From positions 1,550,001-1,614,000 of the forward strand of contig VRMN01000002.1 of NCBI GenBank assembly GCA_008690995.1: DNA of 64,000 nt, in the 5' to 3' direction. How positions within the stretch are numbered: position 1 is the first letter of the stretch; every line of letters starts with the position of its first letter. The translations under genes were made by a program, and so were the position numbers. A model generated the notes under the pieces. The model saw nothing but the letters and a program-made list of their open reading frames with translations, ran no database searches and was not told where the DNA came from. The DNA is from Porphyridium purpureum. Lineage: Eukaryota > Rhodophyta > Bangiophyceae > Porphyridiales > Porphyridiaceae. Of this stretch, positions 47,782 to 56,931 are shown in pieces.

Positions 47782-49185
47782 TTACACGCCGCTGGTGTCG
47801 TACCCAAAATTCTGCATATCGTCTTTGTACATTCTGTCTATCCGTTGCAATCGCTTCGGGTCGGCACGCGCCTCTTGAACCAATGGGTGAATATCCGGCT
47901 CATCGTGTAAACTGTCCCACTTGGGGAACGTGGAAGATGCCCTTCCGAAGTGCAGCATATCCAGTGCTTGCGCAACGCCGCGCTCACTGTCTTCAAACCT
48001 TACCGTAATATTGTAGTTCACCGTGTCCCAGCCACAGAACGAGCTCTGCGTGCTGAATATCTCTTTCCCCGTGTCGAGCTTTAGCTTGACCAGATACACC
48101 AGCAGAAACGCAAAATTCATGCGCTGCACCTCACGCTCACGCTCGGTAAAGGGCTTACCGCGCACGCGACCTACAAAGTCGCGGTAAGCTTCCGAGTGAA
48201 TATCAGATTGCGACACGCGATCTTCAAACATGGCCATCAACCGCTTGATGGGATGGCGCACGAGCATGACGCGGGTGAACTCTGAACCGAACAGCAAGCG
48301 CTCGCGATCTCGGATCGAGTAGTCTGAAACGCGCGCCAGGCCATCGTCCAGCATGCTCACGTTGCGAGACACATCCGGCAGACCGCTCATCTGGCGAAAA
48401 AACTGCTTCCATAGGTTTGCCCCGGCATATGGCACGCCGCAAAAGAGCACATGGTACTCGGGTAGCACGTACAAGTTCCCGAGAAAGTCAGCATACAGCA
48501 CGTCGCGCGAAACCACGAGCCGCGAATCTAACGCGGTGGCAGCACTGAGCGCTCGCGTGGACGTGACACGAGGCGCGGCCGCCGATTCTTTGAACTTTGC
48601 CTTGCGCTTACCCTCCTCTAAAGTCGGTACAACAGGCTCCACGGCCGAGCGCATTTCGCCGCGCCGGAAGCGCTTCACTTCAAACGCAATCATCTGCGTC
48701 AGCGGTACTGGGTCGCCGCCGCGATACCCACGGGGCAGTTTCTCAATGAGCACAGACTCTGCACGTGGGTCTGACGTGAGCTGTTTGATCTTTGAAGGCG
48801 AGCCCGGTTGCTTTTGTAGCACGGTCGTGGAGGACACGTCATCCAGCTGCTGCTGTGACTGAGCGGCATCCTCACCGGCAGCCGGATGCATCGGCCGGCT
48901 CTTCAGCAAGGACGTTGAAAAGACAGAGGTCTCAGCGACCTTTCTGGATACATTTCGCCTATGAAGCACATCTGCGGTGGCGAGCAGCACCACTGCGACC
49001 ACAATCAATGCGACGCGCGACTTGCGCAGCCAAGCGTCAAATCCAAATAGCTTTTCATGCCCCAGGCTGCCGCCGGCCGCCGCGCTGCGTCCCGACCTGC
49101 TCCATGCCTTACGTGGCTGCGGTTGTGCCTGTGGCAGTAGCATGGGTAATATTGGTGCCGCACTGTCCGACTCTGAGTTACCCAT
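47782..49185 (-). CDS. Golgi carbohydrate sulfotransferase (sulfotransferase-2 family)
   Basis: 467 residues, type II membrane protein with a cytosolic Pro/Gln-rich tail and a single anchor near 55-72 (VALIVVAVVLLATADVL). The catalytic region runs from about 240: FCGVPYAGANLWKQFF at the 5'-phosphosulfate loop, with the usual Lys-x-Gly-Cys replaced; FTRVMLVRHPIKRL near 305, the 3'-phosphate-binding signature; then FCGWDTVNYNITVRFED and the terminal YKDDMQNFGYD typical of HNK-1/chondroitin sulfotransferases. It would transfer sulfate from PAPS to glycans, plausible in an alga making sulfated polysaccharide. The altered 5' loop is worth noting. Confidence 0.78.
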   Translation of the reverse strand: MGNSESDSAAPILPMLLPQAQPQPRKAWSRSGRSAAAGGSLGHEKLFGFDAWLRKSRVALIVVAVVLLATADVLHRRNVSRKVAETSVFSTSLLKSRPMHPAAGEDAAQSQQQLDDVSSTTVLQKQPGSPSKIKQLTSDPRAESVLIEKLPRGYRGGDPVPLTQMIAFEVKRFRRGEMRSAVEPVVPTLEEGKRKAKFKESAAAPRVTSTRALSAATALDSRLVVSRDVLYADFLGNLYVLPEYHVLFCGVPYAGANLWKQFFRQMSGLPDVSRNVSMLDDGLARVSDYSIRDRERLLFGSEFTRVMLVRHPIKRLMAMFEDRVSQSDIHSEAYRDFVGRVRGKPFTEREREVQRMNFAFLLVYLVKLKLDTGKEIFSTQSSFCGWDTVNYNITVRFEDSERGVAQALDMLHFGRASSTFPKWDSLHDEPDIHPLVQEARADPKRLQRIDRMYKDDMQNFGYDTSGV

Positions 49186-49336
49186 CGCCAGATCCAACCG
49201 ATCTGACGTACTGCGTCGTTGAATAACTTCCTCGTCTACAGGTATCACGTTCGTACTTCCGGAGACGTGAAGCTTGGCGCAAGGGGCTGTGGGTCAGCGC
49301 GGTGCTTGTCGCGTTTCGTTTCACACGTTGGGCGAG

Positions 49337-50221
49337 ATGGTTCATGCAGGAAGCGCATGCATGGCTTCTTCACGAGCGTTGGCTGGTGCGCAACCGAGCC
49401 GTCTGTTGCGGTCGGACAGTCGATGCGGTATGCCAAGCTGCTTTGTCGGTGCTTCGAACGGGTTCAGGCAAGCAAGCTGGACTCAGCAGGGTGAAAAGCT
49501 ATGTGGTCTGCAGAGCCCTGTTCGTGCTCGCCGTGCTCGTGGGCAGGTGGTTCGGATGATGAGTGGGGTGAATGGTGGCATTGACTATGAGATTGACCTG
49601 AGTAGTCTGCCGGAAGACGTGGCGCGACGTGTGGAATACGTGCAGGGCGGACCCGACTCACCCACTGCGTTGATCGATGCCGCGCACGCTATCGCAGCGT
49701 GTAGGATATCGTCCACTTTGCCCGTGATGGTAGACATGCTCGGCTTCAATAACCCGATTGCGGCCAACATTGCCATTGATGCGTTGGTACGCGGCGGAAA
49801 GGACTCGGTTGAATTTCTGTTGAAAGGCGTCGGTGCGTTCAATTACGCAGTCAATGCATACGCGCTGCGAGCGCTGGGCCGCATTGGCGACCCGGCGGTT
49901 GTGGATGTTTGCATGGAGTGCGCGCGCGGTGGTCCGATTCCAAATGTGCGCCGTGCTGCTTGCAATGCGCTAGGGCAGCTACTGTACAATGATCAAGCTG
50001 ACTGCACCGGAGCGGTCGAGCTTTTACTTCTGCTTTTGCAGGATCCAGACTGGTCTGTCCGCTACGCGTCCGTGTCGGCGCTGCACCAGTTTAAACAATG
50101 GCAGATGATTGAAGATGTCATTCCGTCGATTCGCGCCCGACTAGAGCAGGTAGCGTCGCAAGACTCCGATCGCGCCGTCAAGGCACGAGCGCATGTCGCT
50201 CTCGAACGCTATGCGACATAG
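49337..50221 (+). CDS. plastid HEAT-repeat protein, phycobilin lyase E/F-type
   Basis: 294 residues. Residues 1-75 are a Ser/Arg/Ala-rich transit-peptide-like leader. The mature part is all-helical HEAT repeats of the PBS-lyase kind: ALIDAAHAIAACRIS, a NYAVNAYALRALGRIGDP repeat, VRRAACNALGQLL and WSVRYASVSALHQF. The NYAV-AYALRALGRIGDP unit is the hallmark of CpcE/CpcF/CpeZ-type lyases and related chaperones, which attach or position bilins on phycobiliproteins. The exact bilin or subunit is not readable from sequence. Divergent from the sulfotransferase with 151 bp between start codons. The ATG at 49337 fits the leader. Confidence 0.75.
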   Translation: MVHAGSACMASSRALAGAQPSRLLRSDSRCGMPSCFVGASNGFRQASWTQQGEKLCGLQSPVRARRARGQVVRMMSGVNGGIDYEIDLSSLPEDVARRVEYVQGGPDSPTALIDAAHAIAACRISSTLPVMVDMLGFNNPIAANIAIDALVRGGKDSVEFLLKGVGAFNYAVNAYALRALGRIGDPAVVDVCMECARGGPIPNVRRAACNALGQLLYNDQADCTGAVELLLLLLQDPDWSVRYASVSALHQFKQWQMIEDVIPSIRARLEQVASQDSDRAVKARAHVALERYAT

Positions 50222-50354
50222 CACCAGAGCTCTGCAAACCATCTCGGCTTCAATAGAAAATAGAATAAACACACGCCAATGCTTTGCTTTAGGCGATTGA
50301 ATGGTTTCGAAAATGATCGTTGTGCTGCGTTGAAGTGGCAAGGGCACATGACAC

Positions 50355-51341
50355 ATGGCAGGTGGGGCGACCACGATCGGGCTGGTCGTGGGCATTCTGG
50401 CCAAGCTAACGGGCGCGCTCGGTGCGAATTTGCAGCGAAAGCATCATGTGGTACAGGCACTGCTGGGCGGTGACGCGGATGCAGCACGCACGCGAGAGTG
50501 GCAGTCGAAGACGTGGCTCCTCGGGCTGGCCCTGTTCTTCGCATCGCAGGCACTGAACGGAGTATCATTGGCGCTAGTGTCAACCATCTTGCTTGCACCA
50601 CTGAACGGGCTAGGAGTGGTGTTCAATGCATACTTTGCTGTGATCTTGAGCGGGGAGACGTTCGACTTGCTGGACAGCATCGGGACTGGGTTGGTTGCTT
50701 TCGGTGCCGTCATTCTGAGCGTGTGGGGAAACCTGGACACCGATCGATGGATCACTGCACAGGCACTACTGGACACAGCGCGCTCACCGACCGTGCAAGC
50801 GTGGCTGGTAGGTACCTGGATTTTTCAGGCAGCGCTCCTGGTCGCCGCGTACTCGATGCGAAAACAAGTGTATCGCACACCTTCCACCAATTTCTTCATT
50901 GGCAGCGCATACGCAGTCGTGACGTCTACCTTCAGTACCCAGTCCCTGGTCATTTCGAAATGCGGCGCAGTCTTGCTCAGAAAGGCCGTCCAAGGTGACG
51001 ATCACGATGGCAGTGGCAGCCCGGCATGGCTTCCTGGAGTGATTTTGGGCTTGATAGGGATGTACGGCGCGATCAATATTCTGTTGTCCAACGAAATGAT
51101 GCGATTCTATGACATCAAGGTTTTAAGTCCGCTGAGCTTTAGCGTGTTCACCATTTCAAACACCGGCAACGCCTTTATCATTTTTCGAGCCGGCGAGCTG
51201 GTGTCGTTCAACGACGTGGTTGGACTCGCGCTCGGTATTGCTGCGGTACTGCTTGGCGTCTTGTGTCTTACGTGGTCAAGGGATCGCGCTTTAGCAACAC
51301 CTGCCGAAAAGCATCGAATACTCAAAACTGCGACTGAGTGA
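50355..51341 (+). CDS. NIPA-like magnesium / drug-metabolite-type transporter
   Basis: 328 residues with about nine hydrophobic helices. The N-terminal GLVVGILAKLTGALGANLQRK and the helix pattern FFASQALNGVSLALVSTILLAPLNGLGVVFNA fit the NIPA family of the DMT superfamily, proposed Mg2+ transporters; transport substrate in this organism is inferred only. Other family-like stretches are LVAFGAVILSVWGN, SAYAVVTSTFSTQSLVISK and FSVFTISNTGNAFIIFR. Starts at an ATG 134 bp after the bilin-lyase-like gene on the same strand; converges on COX11. Confidence 0.75.
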   Translation: MAGGATTIGLVVGILAKLTGALGANLQRKHHVVQALLGGDADAARTREWQSKTWLLGLALFFASQALNGVSLALVSTILLAPLNGLGVVFNAYFAVILSGETFDLLDSIGTGLVAFGAVILSVWGNLDTDRWITAQALLDTARSPTVQAWLVGTWIFQAALLVAAYSMRKQVYRTPSTNFFIGSAYAVVTSTFSTQSLVISKCGAVLLRKAVQGDDHDGSGSPAWLPGVILGLIGMYGAINILLSNEMMRFYDIKVLSPLSFSVFTISNTGNAFIIFRAGELVSFNDVVGLALGIAAVLLGVLCLTWSRDRALATPAEKHRILKTATE

Positions 51342-51467
51342 GTCATAAATCCTGCCAAGCAGAGTAAGCAACCTCGCTATGTAGCATTACGGAGACACGT
51401 TTTTATTTTATTATACATTCTGCACCCTGGCGATGACAGAGGTGACCGGCACCCATTGTTTACCTCG

Positions 51468-52277
51468 TCAGCGTGCTTGCCATGCCATGGCCGCCTGCGC
51501 TTGCAGCTGCTCGGCAGAGATCATGTCGGACCTGAAGAACGTGTAGCTCAGCGTGATATCTCTCACGTCGCGCATCTTGGGGTCCTCTGAGAATTCCGGG
51601 TCGATGTAGAAAAACACAGGCATTTCAATCTCCTCGTCGGGATTCAGCCGCTGCTCCTCAAAGCAAAAGCACTGGATTTTGTTAAAGTAGATGCCAGCCT
51701 TATTCGGTGTCACATTGTACGTCGCAATACCACTGATTGCTTCCTCTGCATAATTCCTGGCCTTGTAGAATGCAAGAGCCGTCTCTCCAGGGTACACATA
51801 AATCTGCCTCTGCATGGGCACGAACTTCCACGGCATGGCCAGATGTGCGTCGCTGACGAAAGTGATCTTGATAGGCTTTTCATCCACGCGCGGGACCGTA
51901 TCCACCAACGGAGTATAGAAGTTGACGGTCGAGAGGACGCTCCCGCCGGTGCTGCCGCCCGTCGCTGCAGCCGCGGTGCGAACCTCGCCTCCAAACCCGG
52001 TTGCCTGACAAAACATCTTGTAGAGCGGAACCGCCGCGTACGACATACCCACTGCGCCAAGCGCGATGGCCACGCTCCACATCGCGATGCTTCTGTTGCG
52101 TGCCCGCAACTCGGGATCCTGCGTCATCGTATTCCGGTGCTGATGCTTCTGCTGCTGCTGCGAAGAATGCTGCGAACTGCCCGCTGGCTCTGAACCAAAG
52201 CGTCGCATGATTGCACTTCCAGGGCCGCGCGCTGAGCGGGCATATAGCCCCACCATAAGTTTCATTCCCGACATCAT
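51468..52277 (-). CDS. COX11: cytochrome c oxidase assembly factor COX11
   Basis: 269 residues. An N-terminal leader with Arg/Ser/Gly is followed by a Gln-rich low-complexity stretch, then the single anchor near 64-85 (MWSVAIALGAVGMSYAAVPLY), the family motif FCQATGFGG and the intermembrane-space beta-domain. The copper-binding CFCF motif (near 200) sits in KIQCFCFEEQRLNPDEEI, followed by MPVFFYIDPEF. Role: delivers copper to the CuB site of COX1 in the mitochondrial inner membrane. The ATG at 52277 gives a mitochondrial-like leader; the frame upstream opens with GTG. Confidence 0.93.
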   Translation of the reverse strand: MMSGMKLMVGLYARSARGPGSAIMRRFGSEPAGSSQHSSQQQQKHQHRNTMTQDPELRARNRSIAMWSVAIALGAVGMSYAAVPLYKMFCQATGFGGEVRTAAAATGGSTGGSVLSTVNFYTPLVDTVPRVDEKPIKITFVSDAHLAMPWKFVPMQRQIYVYPGETALAFYKARNYAEEAISGIATYNVTPNKAGIYFNKIQCFCFEEQRLNPDEEIEMPVFFYIDPEFSEDPKMRDVRDITLSYTFFRSDMISAEQLQAQAAMAWQAR

Positions 52278-52618
52278 CGTCAGCTCGTCACCGACTTGCG
52301 CTTCTCTTCTCTGCTCGTCCGCCCCCTCCACTCCGTGACAGCCGGAGAAAAGTCGAGGTACAGTTTGAATGGATTCCCTTTTAGTAGTGTACAGTGCCTA
52401 GGTTGAAGCATCAGGACGCGGCTGAACGACTCCCGGCCAAGCTGGCTGCCTGGGGCCTGACATCAGTCGCTAGCATGCTCGGCGTTGTTCTGTCGTTTGT
52501 GTGTGTGTGTGTGTGAATAGTCTGCGCCTGTGCCCGACAGCCATGGTCCTATGCTGCATCACGGTTCTGCTGAAAACCCCGCGATGAAGGCAGTGCGGCC
52601 ACCAAAACGCGTCGCTGC
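52278..52618. other. COX11 5' flank
   Basis: 341 bp with GTACAGT at 52358 and 52389 and a (TG)n tract at about 52497-52515. Confidence 0.55.
52358..52395 (-). promoter_or_regulatory. two GTACAGT promoter elements (COX11)
   Basis: Direct copies at 52358-52364 and 52389-52395, 81 and 112 bp upstream of the COX11 ATG. Confidence 0.5.
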
Positions 52619-52921
52619 TCACCCCTGCGTCGGCCGCTGCCGCTGCCGCTGAACGATGCTCAAGTTGTAAAAGTACGCAAGCGTGGCAGTAGGAATAATA
52701 TCTGTCATGAGCAGCAGTTCCTCGACGAGACCAATGAGCGGCGCGAACGGGACGTCAGGGAACAACCAGCGAATCAAGAGCGCCGAGACTGGAGCCCATG
52801 CGAGATCTGTAACGCCGGGCGTGAGCATGCCGATAAAGTCGACGACAATGGCGAGCATGAGGTACTGCACGCCAGTGCGGCGATCGGCGTGGTCGCCTCG
52901 ACGCTCCACGTGCGACGCCAT
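52619..52921 (-). CDS. small membrane protein of unknown function
   Basis: 100 residues, ATG start. Hydrophobic segments near 20-36 (YLMLAIVVDFIGMLTPG) and 40-75 (DLAWAPVSALLIRWLF followed by APLIGLVEELLL) with little else. The DFIGM...DLAWAPVSALLI pattern recalls a family of small plastid/cyanobacterial membrane proteins from memory, which I cannot name with certainty. Its frame begins where the divergent spacer to the glycosyltransferase ends. Confidence 0.6.
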   Translation of the reverse strand: MASHVERRGDHADRRTGVQYLMLAIVVDFIGMLTPGVTDLAWAPVSALLIRWLFPDVPFAPLIGLVEELLLMTDIIPTATLAYFYNLSIVQRQRQRPTQG

Positions 52922-53290
52922 ACGTCCGAGCGTCGCCGTCTGTCAGCTAGCGAGCTATTGTAGCTCGCGGGTTTCCGGCTTAACGGTGCAATGAGGTGGA
53001 GGCTTGTTTAATAAAATGGCTGTGTTTTATAAGATTCCGGAACTCGTGACTGATGCGACGGGTCAATTACTATAAAATTGGACTGATTTTGTGATTTTGG
53101 AGTACTGTCGAACGAGGATCTGAATCGGAAGGCGGTGGTGCGCGCAGTGGGTTGGCGCAAACGTTCGACGGTCATAGCGAACCGATGCAAGCAAGCAGAC
53201 AAAGGTCGAGGGTGCTGGACGGCTTGTGCGAGCTGTTGAGTAGCACACATCAGCAGGTCGCGTTGATGTTTATTTATCAGGGACGCCGCC
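52922..53290. other. divergent spacer
   Basis: 369 bp between the small membrane protein and the glycosyltransferase. No exact GTACAGT element is present. Confidence 0.5.
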
Positions 53291-55879
53291 ATGCTGGATA
53301 TTGAGCAGGCGCGTAGGCAGCGCGGCGCGCAGGCGCACATCCAGATGCAGCCGGCGATCGGGGCACAGGCGCAGATGCAAGCATTTTCTGGTGCAAATGG
53401 TGAAGTGGGCGCCGCCGTATCGGATCAGAACCTGCAGCATGAACAAGGCCAATGGCCTGGCGCGCAGCTCGGGTCCAATCATGATTACGGCGGGACCATC
53501 GGCGCCAGCCACAGCGCGACCGCAAGTAACCACTTTGTGTCCCACGCCACGTCCAGACACATGACAATGCCGATGATGCAGGCTGGGAATGGTGGTGGGA
53601 GTATGAATTACTCACCGCACTTCGATAGATACGACAGCGGCAGCGCGAGTAAGCAGTCCCGTGGCGCTGGCGCCGCCGTGCTATTCCAGTGGCGGCGCGC
53701 GTTGCGTGCTGGCTTAATTTGGCTCATTCGGTTTGCACAGGTGCGCAAGCACGCCTACATGAGCGTGCTTTTGTTTATAGGCTTGTTTCTCTTTTTGAAC
53801 GACTTCTTTGCCAAATGGGAAACCAGTGCTCGGGCACTTCAACTCTTGAACGTGGAAGTGCATGTTGGCTCCAGCGCAGTTTTGCCTGGCTCGAGCGTCC
53901 GGCTTTTGGAATCCGCGACATCGGCATCATGTCCTGCGGCGTTGCAACAAGGCGCGCAGCTCAATTTGGCCGAATCGGCGCAAAGTTCAAAGATGCCCGG
54001 CTGGTCGATTGTCGCGGCGTGCCAGAACAAGATCGGTCGCGTTCCCCTCGTTGTGAAAAACTGGATGCTGATTGAGGGCGTTTCAGAAATCGTGCTGGTT
54101 GATTGGGGGTCGTCGGAACATTTGGCAGGGGTGCTGCAACGGAGCAGTGTCCCATTGGGGCACGCGAACGCGACGTCGCCTTGTGTGCGGGTGGTCCGCG
54201 TCGACGCGGAAGATAGCTGGGTACTTTCGCGAGCGTACAACCTTGCAGCGAGCCTAGCACGGTACGAAAACCTGCTGCGCTTGGACTGCGACCACGTCGC
54301 GTCAGAGAAGATCTTGCACGCACACCCGTTGAGCACGAGTACTTTTTACACGGGCGACTGGTCTTCGGCAAGAAATCCGAACGAGGTGCATCTGAATGGC
54401 GCCATGATTGTTCGACTTGCAGACTTCGCGGCCATTGGAGGGTATGATGAGCGTATTCAAACGTACGGGTGGGATGATGAAGAGCTGTATGGGCGGTTGC
54501 GGGCGAAACGCAAGCTAGAACGCAAAACGTTCAACTATGACCTGATTGCGCACCTTCCTCACGGTGACTCGGACCGCGGCCAAAAGGGTATTCGATTTGT
54601 GCAGGCCGAAGTCGATCTGAATCGAATCTTGCTGGACAAGTTGCCGAGCTGGGGTGCGAACATCGCTCACATGTCCGTATATCAAGCTGACGCAAACGGT
54701 GCGCTGGTCGCCACACAGCGCGCTCCGTCGCTTTTCAGTCTGGTCGACTCAAAAGAGCGAGATGCAGCTTGGCTCACCGCTCTCGGTCGCCGTCTGCACG
54801 ACGAATTTCACGTTCCGTGGGACTTGCTCGAATCGATGGACTTTGTAGCTCGCGAGCGGCTGCTTTCAAGGCTTGCAGCTCTTGCCCAGGAGATGCAAAG
54901 TGGTCGTTCAGATGGACTGACGTTGGCAAAACCTCCGAAAGTTCTGATTGCGCATGTGCAGCACGGGCTCGGTAACCGGTTGCGCGCACTTGGCAGTGCT
55001 ATGTCGTTTGCCGCAGTCTCGGGCCGCGCGCTTATTGTCCTTTGGGAAAACGATCTGCATTGTGGAGCAAATTTCGAAGAGCTCTTTGAAATAGACTCTG
55101 TCCCTGACATCGTGGTGATTTCGAAAATCAAATTGAGCTGGCCGTTTCTGGGCGTTGAAAAGTGGGACTCGGCGTGGTCCTCGGTGGCGCGGTACAATTA
55201 CATGGAAGTGGAAGGATCCGGTGCTTTGAAAGGCGAGAAAATCCTTGACTTGAAAGACAAACATATCTACGTCAAGTCTGCGTATGTGATTGAGACGGAC
55301 GACTCGCGACTGACGTCATGGGAATTAGACAACGTGAATTTGCGCCGTTTGGTGCCCGTTGCATCGGTGCGCGCCATAGTTCAAACATTTGAAGACAAGG
55401 GCCTGCACGACATGGTGGGCGTGCATATTCGGGAGCGTCGGCTAAGTGAAGACATCAAGCAAGTGCGCGACGCAGCGCAAGAGTACGGTGCGTCTGCATC
55501 CAGCATGATGGACAAGTGGCGGCTAGCAGCAGACCACGTAAATTTCGTGGAGCACATGCGCGAGATCCAGTCGCGCGAGCCCAGTGTGCACTTCTTCGTG
55601 GCGGCAGACAGGCCAAGCACGATGGATGACGTGTCGATGCTTTTCCCCGACGCCATATTCCACTACGACATCACTGTACACGAGCAGCACAGCGGCGCCT
55701 TGTCATGCGACGAGCGCACACGCGCGTGCGTTCTGGCCGCGCTCGTCGACCTCGTGTGCCTGTCGCGCACCAAGCGCATCCTCGGCTCGAATTGGAGCTC
55801 GTTTACCGAAGCTGCGATGCGACTGTCTGGCAAGAGAGCCGAGCTGGCCGGAGTCGATTTCGGTCCAAAAGTCTCGTGA
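53291..55879 (+). CDS. two-domain Golgi glycosyltransferase (GT2/GT7-like plus fucosyltransferase-like)
   Basis: 862 residues, type II membrane protein: a Gln/Ala-rich cytosolic tail, then an anchor near 157-175 (SVLLFIGLFLFLNDFF). Domain 1 (about 235-430) is a GT-A fold: DCD metal motif at 332-334, LNGAMIVRLADFAAIGGYDE and WDDEELYGRL at 394, as in galactosyltransferase C-terminal domains. Domain 2 (about 548-860) has the GLGNRLRALG loop (N562-R563), HIRERR at 712 replacing the His-x-Arg-Arg motif, and the closing CLSRTKRILGSNWSSFTE, the three landmarks of alpha-1,6/O-fucosyltransferase-like GT-B enzymes. Two transferases in one chain suggest sequential sugar addition; substrates are unknown. 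Confidence 0.75.
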   Translation: MLDIEQARRQRGAQAHIQMQPAIGAQAQMQAFSGANGEVGAAVSDQNLQHEQGQWPGAQLGSNHDYGGTIGASHSATASNHFVSHATSRHMTMPMMQAGNGGGSMNYSPHFDRYDSGSASKQSRGAGAAVLFQWRRALRAGLIWLIRFAQVRKHAYMSVLLFIGLFLFLNDFFAKWETSARALQLLNVEVHVGSSAVLPGSSVRLLESATSASCPAALQQGAQLNLAESAQSSKMPGWSIVAACQNKIGRVPLVVKNWMLIEGVSEIVLVDWGSSEHLAGVLQRSSVPLGHANATSPCVRVVRVDAEDSWVLSRAYNLAASLARYENLLRLDCDHVASEKILHAHPLSTSTFYTGDWSSARNPNEVHLNGAMIVRLADFAAIGGYDERIQTYGWDDEELYGRLRAKRKLERKTFNYDLIAHLPHGDSDRGQKGIRFVQAEVDLNRILLDKLPSWGANIAHMSVYQADANGALVATQRAPSLFSLVDSKERDAAWLTALGRRLHDEFHVPWDLLESMDFVARERLLSRLAALAQEMQSGRSDGLTLAKPPKVLIAHVQHGLGNRLRALGSAMSFAAVSGRALIVLWENDLHCGANFEELFEIDSVPDIVVISKIKLSWPFLGVEKWDSAWSSVARYNYMEVEGSGALKGEKILDLKDKHIYVKSAYVIETDDSRLTSWELDNVNLRRLVPVASVRAIVQTFEDKGLHDMVGVHIRERRLSEDIKQVRDAAQEYGASASSMMDKWRLAADHVNFVEHMREIQSREPSVHFFVAADRPSTMDDVSMLFPDAIFHYDITVHEQHSGALSCDERTRACVLAALVDLVCLSRTKRILGSNWSSFTEAAMRLSGKRAELAGVDFGPKVS

Positions 55880-56177
55880 CGAGCCGCTCCGGAAATTAGA
55901 CCGATTAAACCGATTCTACGGATTCCATTTTTTATGTTCAAGAACTGAACTTTTTTAACATTTGGCACGCGCGGTCACGGGAGCGCTCGTCGTAGCAGCT
56001 GGAAAGCAACGTGGACGCCGACTTGTATCCGCAGACGACGCTTGGTTTGTGTACCAGCACGCAGAGTGGGAGACTCGAGGTTGTGGAACTCGCACGTGTA
56101 GTGCAGCGCACCGTTGACCTGCATTGAACCTCTGCTCAACAGCGCACACTTGGCCGTTTCCGACGCAGCGGCGTGGA
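55880..56177. other. spacer between same-strand genes
   Basis: 298 bp. It includes a decayed AAACCGATT stretch near 55898-55910 resembling the minisatellite unit, and TGTACC at 56050. Confidence 0.4.
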
Positions 56178-56816
56178 ATGATGGAAGCCCAAACATCACA
56201 CAATGGCGTGATTGGGGTACTGCAGCTGCAAGGCGACTTTGCAGAGCATGAGGCCATGCTCAAGAGTCTGGGCGCTAAAGTGCGCGGCGTCCGCTCTCTC
56301 GAAGACCTCGAAAGTGTGGACGCGCTCGTGCTCCCCGGAGGCGAGTCGACGACCATCGCCAAACTGCTCGTGGCTCTGCAAATGATGCCGCGGCTCAAAC
56401 AGCGGATTGTAGAGCAAGGGATGCCCGTGTTTGGCACCTGTGCGGGGTGTATTTTGATGGCGAACGAGCTCGTGGACTATCCGGAGCAGCCGAGGATCGG
56501 CTGCATGGATATCTCGGTAAGGCGGAACGCGTACGGTGCTCAAATTGATTCATTCGAGTGCGAGGTGGCATCTGACGTACAACAGTTCCAAGAGGGACCC
56601 CCGCTGCGCGCAATTCTCATCCGTGCACCGGAAATCATGGCTTTCAATAAGGGTGCCGTCAAGCTACTCGCACACCGAGGGGAAAGGGCAGTGCTGGTCC
56701 AGCAGGGCCACATGCTTGCCACCACATTCCACCCGGAAATTACCACGGACTCAAGAATCCATGCCTACTTTCTTCAAATGGTTTCGGAGGCGCTGGACGC
56801 ACAAAAGCAAGGATGA
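56178..56816 (+). CDS. PDX2: pyridoxal 5'-phosphate synthase glutaminase subunit
   Basis: 212 residues, a class I glutamine amidotransferase of the PdxT/SNO type. Landmarks: GVLQLQGDFAEHEAML near the N-terminus, PGGESTTI, the nucleophile GTCAGCILMA (C88), and the HPEIT charge relay (H185, E187). It supplies ammonia to PdxS/PDX1 for vitamin B6 synthesis; the partner is not in this window. Length matches the family (about 190-250). Two ATGs stand in tandem at 56178 and 56181; no organelle leader is evident. Confidence 0.93.
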   Translation: MMEAQTSHNGVIGVLQLQGDFAEHEAMLKSLGAKVRGVRSLEDLESVDALVLPGGESTTIAKLLVALQMMPRLKQRIVEQGMPVFGTCAGCILMANELVDYPEQPRIGCMDISVRRNAYGAQIDSFECEVASDVQQFQEGPPLRAILIRAPEIMAFNKGAVKLLAHRGERAVLVQQGHMLATTFHPEITTDSRIHAYFLQMVSEALDAQKQG

Positions 56817-56931
56817 TGGTGACGAGATGGAGGAGAAAAAGGCGCAATGAAGCCATTCAGTGCCATGCATGTGTATTATCAAGACAGCGCAGTTTATTAG
56901 TGATTAAAGAACGGTCATTCTGGCCCTCTCA
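56817..56931. other. short convergent spacer
   Basis: 115 bp between PDX2 and VPS50 stop codons. Nothing else is visible. Confidence 0.5.

Noticed and set aside
1923-55879. A biosynthetic gene cluster for sulfated polysaccharide (sugar-nucleotide transporter, sulfotransferase, dual glycosyltransferase)
   Set aside because: The three genes are spread over 54 kb among unrelated housekeeping genes on both strands, so clustering is not supported.
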